Below are positions 11,606 to 21,340 of a DNA stretch of 64,000 bases, one piece after another; the stretch's first letter is position 1, and every line of letters begins with the position of its first letter. The DNA is from Brienomyrus brachyistius (taxonomy: Eukaryota; Chordata; Actinopteri; Osteoglossiformes; Mormyridae). Where the stretch lies: assembly GCF_023856365.1 (NCBI RefSeq), contig NW_026042445.1, forward strand, positions 124,001 through 188,000, read 5' to 3'. The notes below the pieces were generated by a model that did no database searches, was not told the origin of the DNA, and saw nothing but the letters and a program-made list of their open reading frames with translations. A program made the translations under genes and the position numbers.

Positions 11606-14131
11606 TTGCTGAAAGCTGGTGTGATTGAGAAAATTGATGCATCACCTTGGGTTTCGCCTATTGTAGTTACAGGACGGAAAACTGGTGGAATACGAATGTG
11701 CACAGATCTCCGTGAACCAAACAAGGCTGTGGTCACAGATTGCTACCCTCTACCTCATGTGGATGAACTGCTTGCAAATTTACAAGGTGCAAAGGTGTTT
11801 TCTACAATCAATCTGGCTAATGCATACTACCAGTTGCCTCTTCATGTAGATAGCAGAGACCTTACAGCATTCATCACACATGATGGTCTGTTCCGATTCT
11901 GCAGAGTTCCTTATGGCCTCGCATCAGCCCCCTCAGCCTTCCAGAAAATGATGGCTGACATTCTCAACGGTCTTCCAGGTGTTCAAAATTATTTGGATGA
12001 CCTTATTGTCTATGGCAACTCCCCTGTTGAGCATGACCAGAACCTCAACGCTGTCCTCCAAAAGCTGAAGGAGGCTGGATTGGTTCTCAATGAGAACAAA
12101 TGTCACTTCAGGAAAACCTCCCTACGCTTCCTAGGTCATGTCATTACTGTAGATGGCATTCTTCCTGACCAAGAACACATTAATGCTGTCCTGAAAGCCC
12201 CTCCTCCATCTGACGCTGTTGCCCTGAGATCGTTTCTGGGCCTAGTGTCCTGGTATTCAAAGTTTCTGCCTAACTTTGCGACGGTTGTGGCTCCTATGCG
12301 TGCCTGTGTCAGTGAAAAAGACACATTTACATGGTCTCCTGCAGCACAAAGCAGCTTTGAGGAAGTTAAGCAACTTCTTGTGAACAGTCCTGCGCTTGCT
12401 CTTTTTAACCCTTCTCTACGACCGGTAATTTCCACAGATGCAAGTGACTATGGACTTGGAGCTGTCTTTGCACAAGTACAACCTGATGGCACAGAGAAGC
12501 CTGTGGCTTTCGCTTCCCGCACACTGACTGAAACGGAGAGGAAATACTCGACTGTTGAAAAAGAAGCACTTGCTTGTGTGTGGGCTACAGAAAAATGGAG
12601 AACATACCTGTGGGGACGTCGTTTTACTCTCCGCACAGATCACCAGGCATTGACAACACTGCTCAGCACAAAGGGAATCGGTCAGGCTGGTATGCGGGTT
12701 GCCCGCTGGTCTGCACGCCTGCTCTGTTTTGACTATGATGTTGTCTATCGACCAGGCTCCCAGAACTATACGGCTGATTGTCTCTCGCGCCTTCCCCTGC
12801 CTGCGCCTCCTGACTCTATTTCAGATTCAGAACCCGAGATGGTGGCACATATTTCTGCTGTCCTAAGCTCCCTTCCGGTGGTTGACTTCAACTCTGCTTG
12901 TTCTACTTGTCCTGAACTGTCAGCTCTGCGTTCACAAATTGAAAGTGGTTGGCTTCCATCCGTTAAATCAGTAAGTGGTGTACTAGCCCTATACTATAAG
13001 ATCAGAGATGAGCTCTCCGTTAAGGATAACTACATCCTCAGAGGCTCAAGACTCATCGTGCCACTCTCCTTACGACACACACTGATCATGCTTGCACATG
13101 AGAGTCATCAAGGAATTGTCCGCACAAAACAACGTCTGCGCGACCTCTACTGGTGGCCAAAGATGGACTCACAAGTTCAGTCTTGCATTGCTTCATGTAT
13201 ACTCTGCCAGGTTAATGATAAAACAGCTTCTACTCACCCTGCTCCTTTGCAACCAGTCCCACTGCCTGATGGACCATGGAAGAAACTTGGCCTTGATATT
13301 GCTGGACCCTTTGACACTGCAGTTGCTGCTTGTAGATACGCTATCACGCTGACAGATTATTATTCAAAGTGGCCAGAAGTTGCCTTTTCACATACCGCCA
13401 CTACTGAAGATGTTATTCACTTCCTGACATCTATTTTCTGTCGTCATGGTAACCCAGAGAACATTGTCACAGACAATGGTCCACAGTTCACCTCTGCAGC
13501 TTTTGCATCATTCCTGCACACCTATGGCATCTCCCATAGCAGAACATCAGTCTACTATCCAGCTGCTAACGGAGCTGTCGAGAGATTCCATCGTGCCCTG
13601 AGAAGCTGCATTCAAACCGCCAATCAACAGTCTCAACCATGGAATGAGACTGTTATGAACTGGCTCCAGGTGTATCGTGCAACGCCACATGCCGCAACTT
13701 CCACCTCACCATATGAACTACTTTATGGTAGGAAAATGCGCACCAAATTGGATATTCTTCCTCTGCCGTCTGCCATGTCTCCGCTGGATGTTTCTGCTCG
13801 TCGTGCAGTTCAGAGACATCAGAATAACATGCAGCATTACACAATTGCTAAAGGTGGCGCACGCATGCCTTCTTTTCGACCAGGAGAGAGAGTGAGGATA
13901 AGGAAGCCTCATCACGTCCCTAAAGCTCATCCCAGATTTACTTCCCCTACAACCGTGAGGAAGAGGATAGGTCCAAATTCTTTCTGGCTGAGTGATGGAA
14001 AAATTTGGAATGCCTCTCATCTTTTCAATTTACATTTCAATTCATTACATTTAATTACTACGTTTTCCTGTTTGCATTCACTTTGTATAGAGAGTGTATT
14101 CTTTTACAGAGAGAGATGTTATGTTCACTGA
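11606..14131 (+). CDS. pol: Gypsy pol polyprotein, K02A2.6-like: RT, RNase H, integrase
   Basis: An unbroken frame of 841 codons lacks its natural start; the upstream codons are open and the family normally begins far 5' of here. Reverse transcriptase comes first: the LLKAGVIEKIDASPWVSPIV entry motif opens the frame and the active site YLDD is at residues 129-132. RNase H follows (ISTDASDYGLGAV and TDHQALTTLL). The integrase has an H-H-C-C finger (HESHQ ... CIASCILC, about residues 496-535). Its core is DD35E, with D564 in LDIAGPF, D623 in TDNGPQF and E659 in AVERFH. The end (GPNSFWLSDGKIWNASHLF) matches the basic C-terminal region after the core. All catalytic residues are present and no stop interrupts the frame, so the lesion is the missing 5' part. 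The family is named from resemblance to K02A2.6-like fish genes. Confidence 0.9.
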   Translation: MLKAGVIEKIDASPWVSPIVVTGRKTGGIRMCTDLREPNKAVVTDCYPLPHVDELLANLQGAKVFSTINLANAYYQLPLHVDSRDLTAFITHDGLFRFCRVPYGLASAPSAFQKMMADILNGLPGVQNYLDDLIVYGNSPVEHDQNLNAVLQKLKEAGLVLNENKCHFRKTSLRFLGHVITVDGILPDQEHINAVLKAPPPSDAVALRSFLGLVSWYSKFLPNFATVVAPMRACVSEKDTFTWSPAAQSSFEEVKQLLVNSPALALFNPSLRPVISTDASDYGLGAVFAQVQPDGTEKPVAFASRTLTETERKYSTVEKEALACVWATEKWRTYLWGRRFTLRTDHQALTTLLSTKGIGQAGMRVARWSARLLCFDYDVVYRPGSQNYTADCLSRLPLPAPPDSISDSEPEMVAHISAVLSSLPVVDFNSACSTCPELSALRSQIESGWLPSVKSVSGVLALYYKIRDELSVKDNYILRGSRLIVPLSLRHTLIMLAHESHQGIVRTKQRLRDLYWWPKMDSQVQSCIASCILCQVNDKTASTHPAPLQPVPLPDGPWKKLGLDIAGPFDTAVAACRYAITLTDYYSKWPEVAFSHTATTEDVIHFLTSIFCRHGNPENIVTDNGPQFTSAAFASFLHTYGISHSRTSVYYPAANGAVERFHRALRSCIQTANQQSQPWNETVMNWLQVYRATPHAATSTSPYELLYGRKMRTKLDILPLPSAMSPLDVSARRAVQRHQNNMQHYTIAKGGARMPSFRPGERVRIRKPHHVPKAHPRFTSPTTVRKRIGPNSFWLSDGKIWNASHLFNLHFNSLHLITTFSCLHSLCIESVFFYRERCYVH

Positions 14132-14350
14132 CTTATTACAACCTCAGAACATTAGGTGGCAGTGTTAAAAGGCAGAGACCGTAGGATGAGAGAAGAGAGA
14201 GAAGAAGTGTGAATAAGAGTGAGACGTATACGAACATGCTTGCTCCTGTGCTACCTTGATTATTTCGATGTAATGCTTGTTAAGTAAACAGCATTTTGTT
14301 CTAACGCATTCGTATATGCTCCGGCCTGCTTATTCGAGCGCCTTACTACA
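14117..14350 (+). repeat. Gypsy LTR
   Basis: The LTR starts TGTTATGTTCAC right after a purine tract and ends CTTACTACA, giving TG...CA ends and a length of 234 bp. A second copy for comparison is absent from the window, so the boundaries rest on the TG/CA ends and the purine tract. Confidence 0.6.
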
Positions 14351-14808
14351 TTTCTGGCAACACTACAAAGTGCTTGAGAGAGATGGTTTTAAACAACTTT
14401 TGGATACTTTAGAACCAAGGTGCACACTGCCTGGCCGAAAATATTTCAGTCAAACAGCTCTGCCTAAATTGTATGATTCGTGTCGTCAAACTCTGACGCA
14501 TAAACTGCAAAAGGTTTCAGTTTGCCACAACAACAGATTTATGGTCAAGCCGAACATCCGAGCCATACCTCTCCCTGACGGTGCATTTCATTGACGAACA
14601 CCGGCAACTGCAAAGCTTCTGTTCGCAAATATCCTACTTCCCAGAAGATCACACTGGCGATATCATTGCACAAGGACTGAAAGATGCGCTGGCATCATGG
14701 TCACTGCGAGAAGACAGCATGGTTTACACGACAACAGACATCGGGGCAAACATTATCACTGCCCTACGTAGGTACGGATTAGTAACCGGAAGACAGGAGT
14801 GTAACGAG

Positions 14809-15517
14809 TTCGCGTCACGAGATCTCGCGATATTACAGCATGACGAGATTTCTCGTCGGAGTGAAAAGTGGTCTAGTAAAGGTGCTGCAAATCAGCTGCT
14901 GTAAGCATGTCGGCGTCTGACAAAATTACCGCAGCAGACGGTCCAGACGCTTTGAAATCTTTTGCGCGGCAGCAGTTCGGCTACCCGACGAAATATGTAA
15001 ACGCGAAAAGGCGACAGACAAAACACGAACCATCTGTAAGCATTGTAGGAAAATAATGCTGTACACAGCGGCTAACGCTACTACCGTGCAAAGCCATTTC
15101 CAGCACCATCATAGCTCATTACTTAAATCCACTGCACCGGTGAAGAAAACATAAAAAATGTATGTTTGTTATTTATGTTGTTTTATTTATATTCTATTTT
15201 ATGTTCAGTTGAGTAGTCATACGAGAGAAGCCTGTCATTTGAGTTTGTGGTGAAATATTTATGGTGATAGATATTTGTTCTGTTCTTTACTGCATATAAT
15301 GATGGTGATTGTTTAAAACATTTCACCATACATCTGCAGTATTTTGCATTTTTTGTCTTTCAAATTAATCAAATGAAAGGCTGGTTTCTAGTAATAATTT
15401 CCTCTTTGAAGTTTTCCTTAAAATATTGTTGAAATATAGTCTCGTCTCCTTCTCGTGAATCCAATATCGTGTCTCGCCTCGTCTCGTGAGCTGACTATAT
15501 CGTTACACCCCTACTGA
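14809..15517 (+). mobile_element. Non-autonomous hAT with BED finger only, nested in hAT 2
   Basis: The 5' end (CAGGAGTGTAACGAG) and the complement of the 3' end (CAGTAGGGGTGTAACGATAT) match as imperfect inverted termini. Inside, from an ATG near 14907, a BED zinc finger can be followed across a frameshift. The first cysteine pair is in TICKHC and the histidines are in SHFQHHH, near 15035-15110. The rest of a transposase is deleted and the element goes straight to AT-rich DNA and the right terminus. It interrupts hAT 2, so it inserted later. No clean 8-bp duplication was seen. Confidence 0.6.
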
Positions 15518-15795
15518 AAGAGGCTACCTTGTTTTGGGCATAGGCTTCATATTGCTATTGGTGAGTAATTTAGGGTTCCTCTATAAAATGCAGTGTATTT
15601 ATCTTATTTATTATGACGTTTAAAAATACAAAAAGACCTGATAAGTAAAGCTGTAGATGACTAAAATATAATTATTTAATATATAAAATACATTACATTA
15701 CACTATATATACTGTATATATATTATATATATAGAAACTCAAACTTGCAGTGCATAAACTTATCACCGAGTCATAAACAAGATGGGGGTCAAGAC
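15518..15795. other. AT-rich spacer inside hAT 2, no gene
   Basis: TATATA-rich sequence with no coding signal lies between the nested relic and the second part of hAT 2. Confidence 0.4.
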
Positions 15796-16562
15796 AGCAC
15801 ATGAGAGAGAGATTTATTGAACAAGAAAAAGCCATTCGTCGTCTTTTGACTGCAGACAAAAAGCACAGGCATCTTGTCCCAACATGGCAAGATGTTGAGG
15901 TGCTGGAAGCAGGAAGTAAAGCACTAGGCCCTCTTCTGGAGTTCACAGATGCTCTTTCAGGTGAGCAACTTGTTACAGTTTCTTACTTAAAACCTGTGCT
16001 GGCCTTGTTCAACTCTGATGTTCTGGTGCTGAAATCTGATGTCCTGGTGCTGAAGTCTGATGACACAGACCTGACCAAAAAGATCAAACAAACTATTCTA
16101 GAGTATTTGAACTCCAAATACACAGAGGACTGTGTGGACAAGCTATTGGGTTTGATTAAAAATCGCTTTAATAACGACGACAGGATTGAAGCCATTACGC
16201 CGGCAGCTGCGAGAGAACTTATGGCTGTGGGGACAGAGGAAGACAGCCCTACCCCAGGACCCTCACCTGCTTCAGCCACCCGATGGCTGCAGAAACTGGA
16301 TCAGGTGATGATGCAAGGGAGGGAGCAAAAAGAAAAAATGTCTTTTGGCAGCTATTTCAAAAAGCACAGGAATTCAGGGAAGACGGGTATCTGCCCACTG
16401 CCACTGAAAAAGAGATCAAGAGCTACTTCATGATATCCGAGGTGGACAGTGGTCTCAATGCACATGTGTGTGTACATCCTGTAGGCCACTGTTCAATTAT
16501 GTACTATAATGCAAACTGTAATAAGGTGACTGGTGAATTTAATGTTTTTGTTTTACCTCAAA

Positions 16563-16913
16563 GGCGGCATGGTGGTGCAGTGGTTAGCGCTGTTGCCTCA
16601 CACCTCTGGGACCCGGGTTAAAGTCTCCGCCTGGGTCACATGTGTGTGGAGTTTGCATGTTCTCCCCATGTCGTCGTGGGGTTTCCTCCGGGTACTCCAG
16701 TTTCCCCCCACAGCCCAAAGACATGCTGAGGCTAATTGGAGTTACTAAATTGCCTGTAAGAGTGCATGTGTAAGTGAATGTTGTGTGAGTGTGCCCTGTG
16801 ATGGGCTGGCCCCCCATCCTGGGTTGTTCCCTGCCTCATGCACATTGCTTCTGGGATAGGCTCTGGACCCCCCGCGACCCAGTAGGATAAGCGGTTTGGA
16901 AAATGGATGGATG
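16563..16913 (+). mobile_element. Full-length SINE
   Basis: Complete copy from GGCGGCATGGTGGTGCAGTG to ATGGATGG. The B box is altered (GGGTTAAAGTC), so it is unlikely to be transcribed now. It is the best uninterrupted example of the family in the window, about 350 bp. Confidence 0.88.
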
Positions 16914-17302
16914 TCTCCCCTTACTCTCCTTTGCTCAAGCTGAAAAGATTCAGCTCAGCTACCCTCTGCTTATAAGACCAGGAATCATTCTTATAACCCT
17001 GCATTGAACCCTTTCTAAGGCATCAATGTCCTTTTTAAGGTGGCCAAACCTGCATGCAATATTCTAGGTGAGATCTTACCAAGGCACTGTATAATCTTAG
17101 CATCACCTCCCTTGACTTAAAATCCACACAACTAGAGAGATAACCATGCATCCTATTGGCCTTTTTAATTGCTGGAAGCATCAACATATTTTACCAACTA
17201 TTAATGGTGAAAGGCGGCACGATGGCACACAGCTGAACGGTTGGGGGGTTTGAATTCTGCTTCTGCTCTGCCTGTGTGAGTGTACTGTTAGTTTTAGTTA
17301 GG
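16914..17302. other. Dispersed-repeat-like DNA, no gene
   Basis: A stretch (16914-17180) has the look of an old interspersed repeat, but I cannot assign a class. 17213-17275 starts AGGCGGCACGATGGCAC and may be a truncated SINE head. Confidence 0.35.
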
Positions 17303-18049
17303 CAGATCAGGCAGTGTCGTAAACAGGTATTCAATTCTGCGCACACTTGGTAAAATGTACTATGTATACTTGACTGTACTTGTGTGCTCATGTACCTGTT
17401 TTACCTCATCTTCCATTGCTGAAGACCAGTTTGAAGACTAAAAACACAAGTACATGAGGACGGTAAATGTTGATCTTGCTCCACCCCAAACGTCAAGGAT
17501 ACATTGGATGCATCCTTGCCAAAGGAGAACAATCCCATTATTCATTGCGCCCCAATTTCGTTCTTGGAAGGCAAGTTAGCAGACCAGTCATGCCTAGATC
17601 ACAAGTACAGTCTTTGCATTCCTGATACTGACTTTTGAACTTGTGCAGACCAGATCCTGCTTCTGGGTATGGAGTGGAGGTATGACTAATAGAAAGCGCA
17701 AGTCTGATGTCATTTTGTAGGTAGTTTGCTAACATTTTAGATCATATGTTTCCCTAGGCAAAAAGCCTAAGAGGAAAGTGAATGGGATTTCAGAAATTGG
17801 GCAAAAATAATATCAAAAGACCATAACATTTTCTTATATAACTCATTTGTTCGTGGTTGTATTTTGACAGTTTTTAATGTTTCTTGGAGAAATTAGCATG
17901 TTGCTACTGCTTTGCTAAATGAAGTGAATAATAGTACAACGCAGCAATTTCCTGACATCATTGAAAATGCAGATAGACTTTATTTTCTATTGTACATTGA
18001 AAAAGTATTATAAACATGAGTATATACATGTTTAGAAAAAGGTATAATA

Positions 18050-18392
18050 CATCCATCCATTATCCTACTTGGTCGCGGGGGTCCAGAGCCTATCCCGGGA
18101 GCAATGGGCACAAGGCAGGGAACAACCCAGGATGGGGGGCCAGCCCATTACAGGGCACACTCACACACCATTCACGCACACATTCACACCTACGGGCAAT
18201 TTAGCAACTCCAATTAGCCTCAGCATGTTTTTGGACTGTGGGGGGAAACTGGAGTACCCAGAGGAAACCCCACGACGACATGGGGAGAACATGCACAGAC
18301 TCTGCACACATGTAACCCAGGTGGAGACTTGAATCTGGGTCCCAGAGGTGTGAGGCAACAGTGCTAACCACTGCACCACCATGCCACCCCAT
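18050..18392 (-). mobile_element. SINE (reverse) present only in the left arm
   Basis: Full-length minus-strand copy: CATCCATCC tail complement on the left, CACCACCATGCCACC head complement on the right. The matching place in the other arm (about 45815-45826, AATGTATTATGCC) is an empty site. Near-copies of ATAATACA flank the insertion as a target duplication. The insertion therefore came after the duplication. Confidence 0.85.
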
Positions 18393-18938
18393 AACACATT
18401 ATAGCCATGTGTATTATGCATTATGAATGCCGTATGAAGCTGTCATCTGTCTTTTTGTTTTCCAATGTGGTTTTGAAATGGAAAATGAAAAGAATGAATA
18501 ATACACAGATTATGCACCGATTCAAAATACTCTGACCCTACAACAACTCAGAAGGGGCACAGCTCACTAACGGGAATCATCACAACCCACAAGAATAAGA
18601 GTCTTTATTGTCATATGGCAACAAAATTGACATAGAACTAATACAGTGTATGTGTAAATCTGTTACATTAGTGCAAAAGTTAATATTACATGTAAAATTA
18701 TTTTCAGCAAATACAATCGAGAGCATTTTTAGCTTGTTAATGGGTGTATCCAAACCCATTTTGCTATTTCGACAGCAGAAACGTTTTGACTTTTTACCAG
18801 TGCAAGGCAAAAACGGGTTTTCCTAAATCTTAATTTTTCAGAGGTATGTTTAGGCGTAAAATGTAATGAACCAATGAGAATGAACCACCTCAGCTTTAGA
18901 AGGCAGCAGTGCATGAGCTACGGCGGATTGCTATTACA

Positions 18939-19073
18939 ATGGTGTGTTTGCCTGCCAAGCCTGATCGGTTTTCATCTGTGAAAACAGACCTGCTCCTGCT
19001 GGAGCACATCATTTATGGGAGGACCACTGTTCCAGCTCAGCCTTCCAAGGTGAAACAGGCATGGGATGTAGCA
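18939..19073 (+). CDS. Exon-like ORF, possible Myb/SANT-like N-terminus
   Basis: ATG at 18939 opens 45 codons (MVCLPAKPDRFSSVKTDLLL ... KVKQAWDVA) ending exactly at a GTGAGT splice donor (19074). The pattern, charged start, then LLLEHIIYG, then K-x-x-x-x-W, resembles the Myb/SANT-like domain seen in Harbinger-associated proteins (T-x-x-L-L, I-x-F/Y-G, K-x-x-A-W). The second arm of the outer duplication keeps both the reading frame and the donor (45186-45320, minus). I found no following exon with confidence. It may be part of a transposon-encoded DNA-binding protein. Confidence 0.35.
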
Positions 19074-19334
19074 GTGAGTATGTCCTCGTTTTCTGACATC
19101 AGCAGACCATCCGCTCAGTGCTGAAAGCGGTATGATGATGTCAGAAGACAGGGAAACCAGAAGCTCCCTGCTGAACCTGGTGTGTTTAAATATCCATGTG
19201 TTTGGCACGACTGAATGGTTTGGAGTCTGCAATCTCAGCAGCTGGATCCAGAGTCTCAGATCTCCAGAGTGCAGGGCAAACGTAATGGTCTGCTTATGTG
19301 TAAGGCTGCATTACATGTTCACCGACCCAGGACA

Positions 19335-20499
19335 TCAGAACCATATTTTACTCTACAGGCAATAGCTGGGCTGTAAGTATTGACTAATACGTATTATTAC
19401 AGCCCACTGTAAGAGGCCCGGTATTATCAAAAATCACTTGTCAACATTACAATTGACAGTAGTAAGATTTTTTCCTGCTTTAGCAGAATATGGGTTTACA
19501 AACATGCATAAGTGACAATTTGTGGGCTTATAAAAGTGCCTTTTTTTCGTGAAATTCTACTAAATCCTAAATTGTTCACTGACACGAAAACCTCATGAAG
19601 TGTTTTCATTGCTGATAAAACACCATTATCCTAATGTGCTCAAAAGGTTCTGCTTATTACAATCTGGGAAATCTCACTGATCACCAGCAAGATGTAATAT
19701 CATGCACTATTGCTTTTTGTGCAGTGGGAGCTTTAACACAAGTACTCACCCTCTGGACAATTAAAAACATATTTAGCAAAAAACTGTCGTAAATGATTAT
19801 ACTAATATTTTATACTTTTATTGGGTTAATGTTTTAAAAAACACCAGGGGGTCATTTATCACACTGCAATTAGATTCAGGTCAAGAGATTAAAACACAGA
19901 AAGCACCTGGAAAATATTTATAGCACAGTGACAAGCAGCACCACTCATATAATCAGCCATAACCATCCAATGCATATTGATCATGAATAATCATGTACTT
20001 GTCCCTGTGAAGAATGGAGGCACTTTTACAGTCTGCTGACTGCAGCCATTTGACAAGCAGGACATGAAGTCATACCAAAACAAAAAAAGGTGACATCTTA
20101 CAGTCGTGTTCTACTTGCTCTCAAACATTTTTAGTTTTGATTCAGTTTGATAAAAAGCCAACATGTAAAGCTGTTCATCTTTATGGACAAGAAACAAGAA
20201 TCCACTTTTGTCAATAGACCGACAGGTAACACTTAAAGCTTATAATTATAAAATTGATGCAAAATTATGGCGGAGGATAAGCGGTTTGAAAAATGGATGG
20301 ATGGTTTAGGGCTCCTCATTTCCTGAAAAGTCTGCCTACATTCCCATACACACTCAAGTCATTTTAAAGTTCATTCAAGGTCTTCATTCACATAAACAGG
20401 GTTGTGGATGTGCCAATGCCACCCTGGTCCATAGAAAAACAATATGTGAAATATTTTCCCACCAGTCTGAAAACCGATGAAATTGTTGCTTCATGTCTG
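19335..20499. other. Intergenic DNA left of the palindrome
   Basis: No gene was seen. A 32-bp SINE tail fragment (GATAAGCGG ... ATGGATGG) lies at 20273-20304. The last six bases, TGTCTG (20494-20499), are the left copy of the palindrome's target duplication. Confidence 0.5.
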
Positions 20500-20520
20500 A
20501 GAGATATTACCTGGTACCTT

Positions 20521-20735
20521 GGGCGGAGCTTAATTCTCCGCTTCTGACGTCATAAGAGGAAGTGGCTTATCCTTGATTCTGATTGGTCGGGGGTTTATGC
20601 CCATATATGGTATCAATACATGCTTATGCCACGTGCTGCCGATAGGGGGCGATATGGTTTTGGGAGATTGCCGTTATGTCCACATATGGTATCAATACAT
20701 GCTTATGCCACGTGTTGCCGATAGGGTGGTTTGAG
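20521..20735 (+). promoter_or_regulatory. Promoter-like motif cluster near the left terminus (mirrored right)
   Basis: Within 220 bp of the terminus lie a GC-rich GGGCGGAGC (20521), a perfect CRE TGACGTCA (20545-20552), an inverted CCAAT box (ATTGG, 20582) and a perfect CArG/SRF box CCATATATGG (20601-20610). An E-box CACGTG follows. The CArG to E-box segment is duplicated with a 79-bp period (ATATGG at 20605 and 20684), with the second CArG degenerate. The same cluster is mirrored at the right end (CRE 29759-29766, CArG 29701-29710). Function is inferred from motifs only. Confidence 0.4.
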
Positions 20736-21284
20736 AGATTAATAGAATAAAAATACATTACGTGTATTTTATTAATGTGCTTTTTTTAATTACGTTTTTA
20801 AGGAATAATAAAACATAGAGCAGGATGAAGACAAGCTAGCGCATACACGTTCAGCGGGGGCGTCCGTCCGGCCCGTAGCCGCGTGTTGTTAGTAAGCGCC
20901 GCGGCGTATTTTAAAAAAGAAAGCACCCAAATGTTTTAAAAGAAAGCACCAAAATGTTTTAAAAGAAGAAAGATCCAAAAGAAGAAAACCATTAGTGTTA
21001 TTTTAAAAGAAAAAGCAGGGTGAATTTTAACAAACATGCCCGAAAGAAGCAGCAGAAGAGCAAATTTAAACAAGCGAAAACAACAAACAAGCCCGTCGTT
21101 TTAAAAGAAGCTATCACTCATTACATTTAACCAACACGAAAGACTTTAGTTATATTTACCAGGTTGAAGAAAGCATGCAAGCGGCAAACTTTTAGAAGAA
21201 ATAGGACGAAACGATCCCGGAGCACTGCCACATGCGACTACTCTGTTTGAACAACGCGGGGCGGAATGGCCGATCGCTAGTCCG

Positions 21285-21340
21285 GCGTTTGGCGCATGCG
21301 CACCCACGCCGCCTCCCCTTTCAAAATGGCGACGCCGACG
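21285..21340 (+). promoter_or_regulatory. CpG-rich NRF1/YY1-like island inside the arm
   Basis: A CpG-rich patch in otherwise AT-rich DNA holds the NRF1-type palindrome GCGCATGCGC (21292-21301) and the YY1-like AAAATGGCGAC (21323-21333). The mirror copies are at 29010-29019 and 28978-28988. These motifs are typical of constitutive vertebrate promoters. No transcript can be assigned. Confidence 0.3.

Larger units (their letters stand above)
11593..14350 (+). mobile_element. 5'-truncated Ty3/Gypsy retrotransposon with one LTR
   Basis: The element starts abruptly inside the reverse-transcriptase N-terminus and lacks the 5' LTR, gag and protease. It runs through pol, a purine-rich tract (ACAGAGAGAGA) and a TG...CA LTR at 14117-14350. 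The 9-mer TTCTGGCAA occurs at both outer junctions (11584-11592 and 14352-14360). That is longer than the usual 4-6-bp Gypsy duplication. The sequence right after the LTR resembles the start of the internal region in related elements, so rearrangement or recombination is likely. Confidence 0.75.
14361..16450 (+). pseudogene. hAT transposase pseudogene 2 (ZBED1-like), interrupted
   Basis: The first part (14361-14795) encodes GFKQLLDTLEP, LPGRKYFSQTALPKLY, then after a frameshift near 14520 SLTVHFIDE, SYFPEDHTGDIIAQGL and VYTTTDIGAN. The second part (about 15800-16450) encodes RERFIEQEKAIRRLL, HLVPTWQDVEVLEAGSKAL, EFTDALSGEQLVTVSYLKPV and IKQTILEYLNSKY. After another frame change it reads EKEIKSYF. 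These blocks occur in this order in the ZBED1-like hAT lineage. The middle of the protein (about 100 residues) is missing, and the hAT relic at 14811-15517 is nested between the parts. The C-terminal dimerisation region is absent. Confidence 0.75.
17303..19334 (+). repeat. Left arm of outer inverted duplication
   Basis: This segment is repeated in reverse orientation at 44931-46503. Paired landmarks include CAGATCAGGCAGTG (17303) with its complement ending at 46503, ATTCATTGCGCC (17540) with 46272-46283, ATGATGTCA (19135) with 45121-45129, and the inner limit at TTCACCGACCCAGGAC. Most of the length difference (about 440 bp) is a SINE found only in this arm. The copies differ by many substitutions and small indels, so the duplication is old. 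It may be two copies of a low-copy repeat family instead of one inversion event. Confidence 0.8.

Noticed and set aside
10709..16450. A single hAT transposon interrupted by the Gypsy element
   Set aside because: The transposase pieces on the two sides cover the same protein region with different sequences, so they come from two different hAT families.
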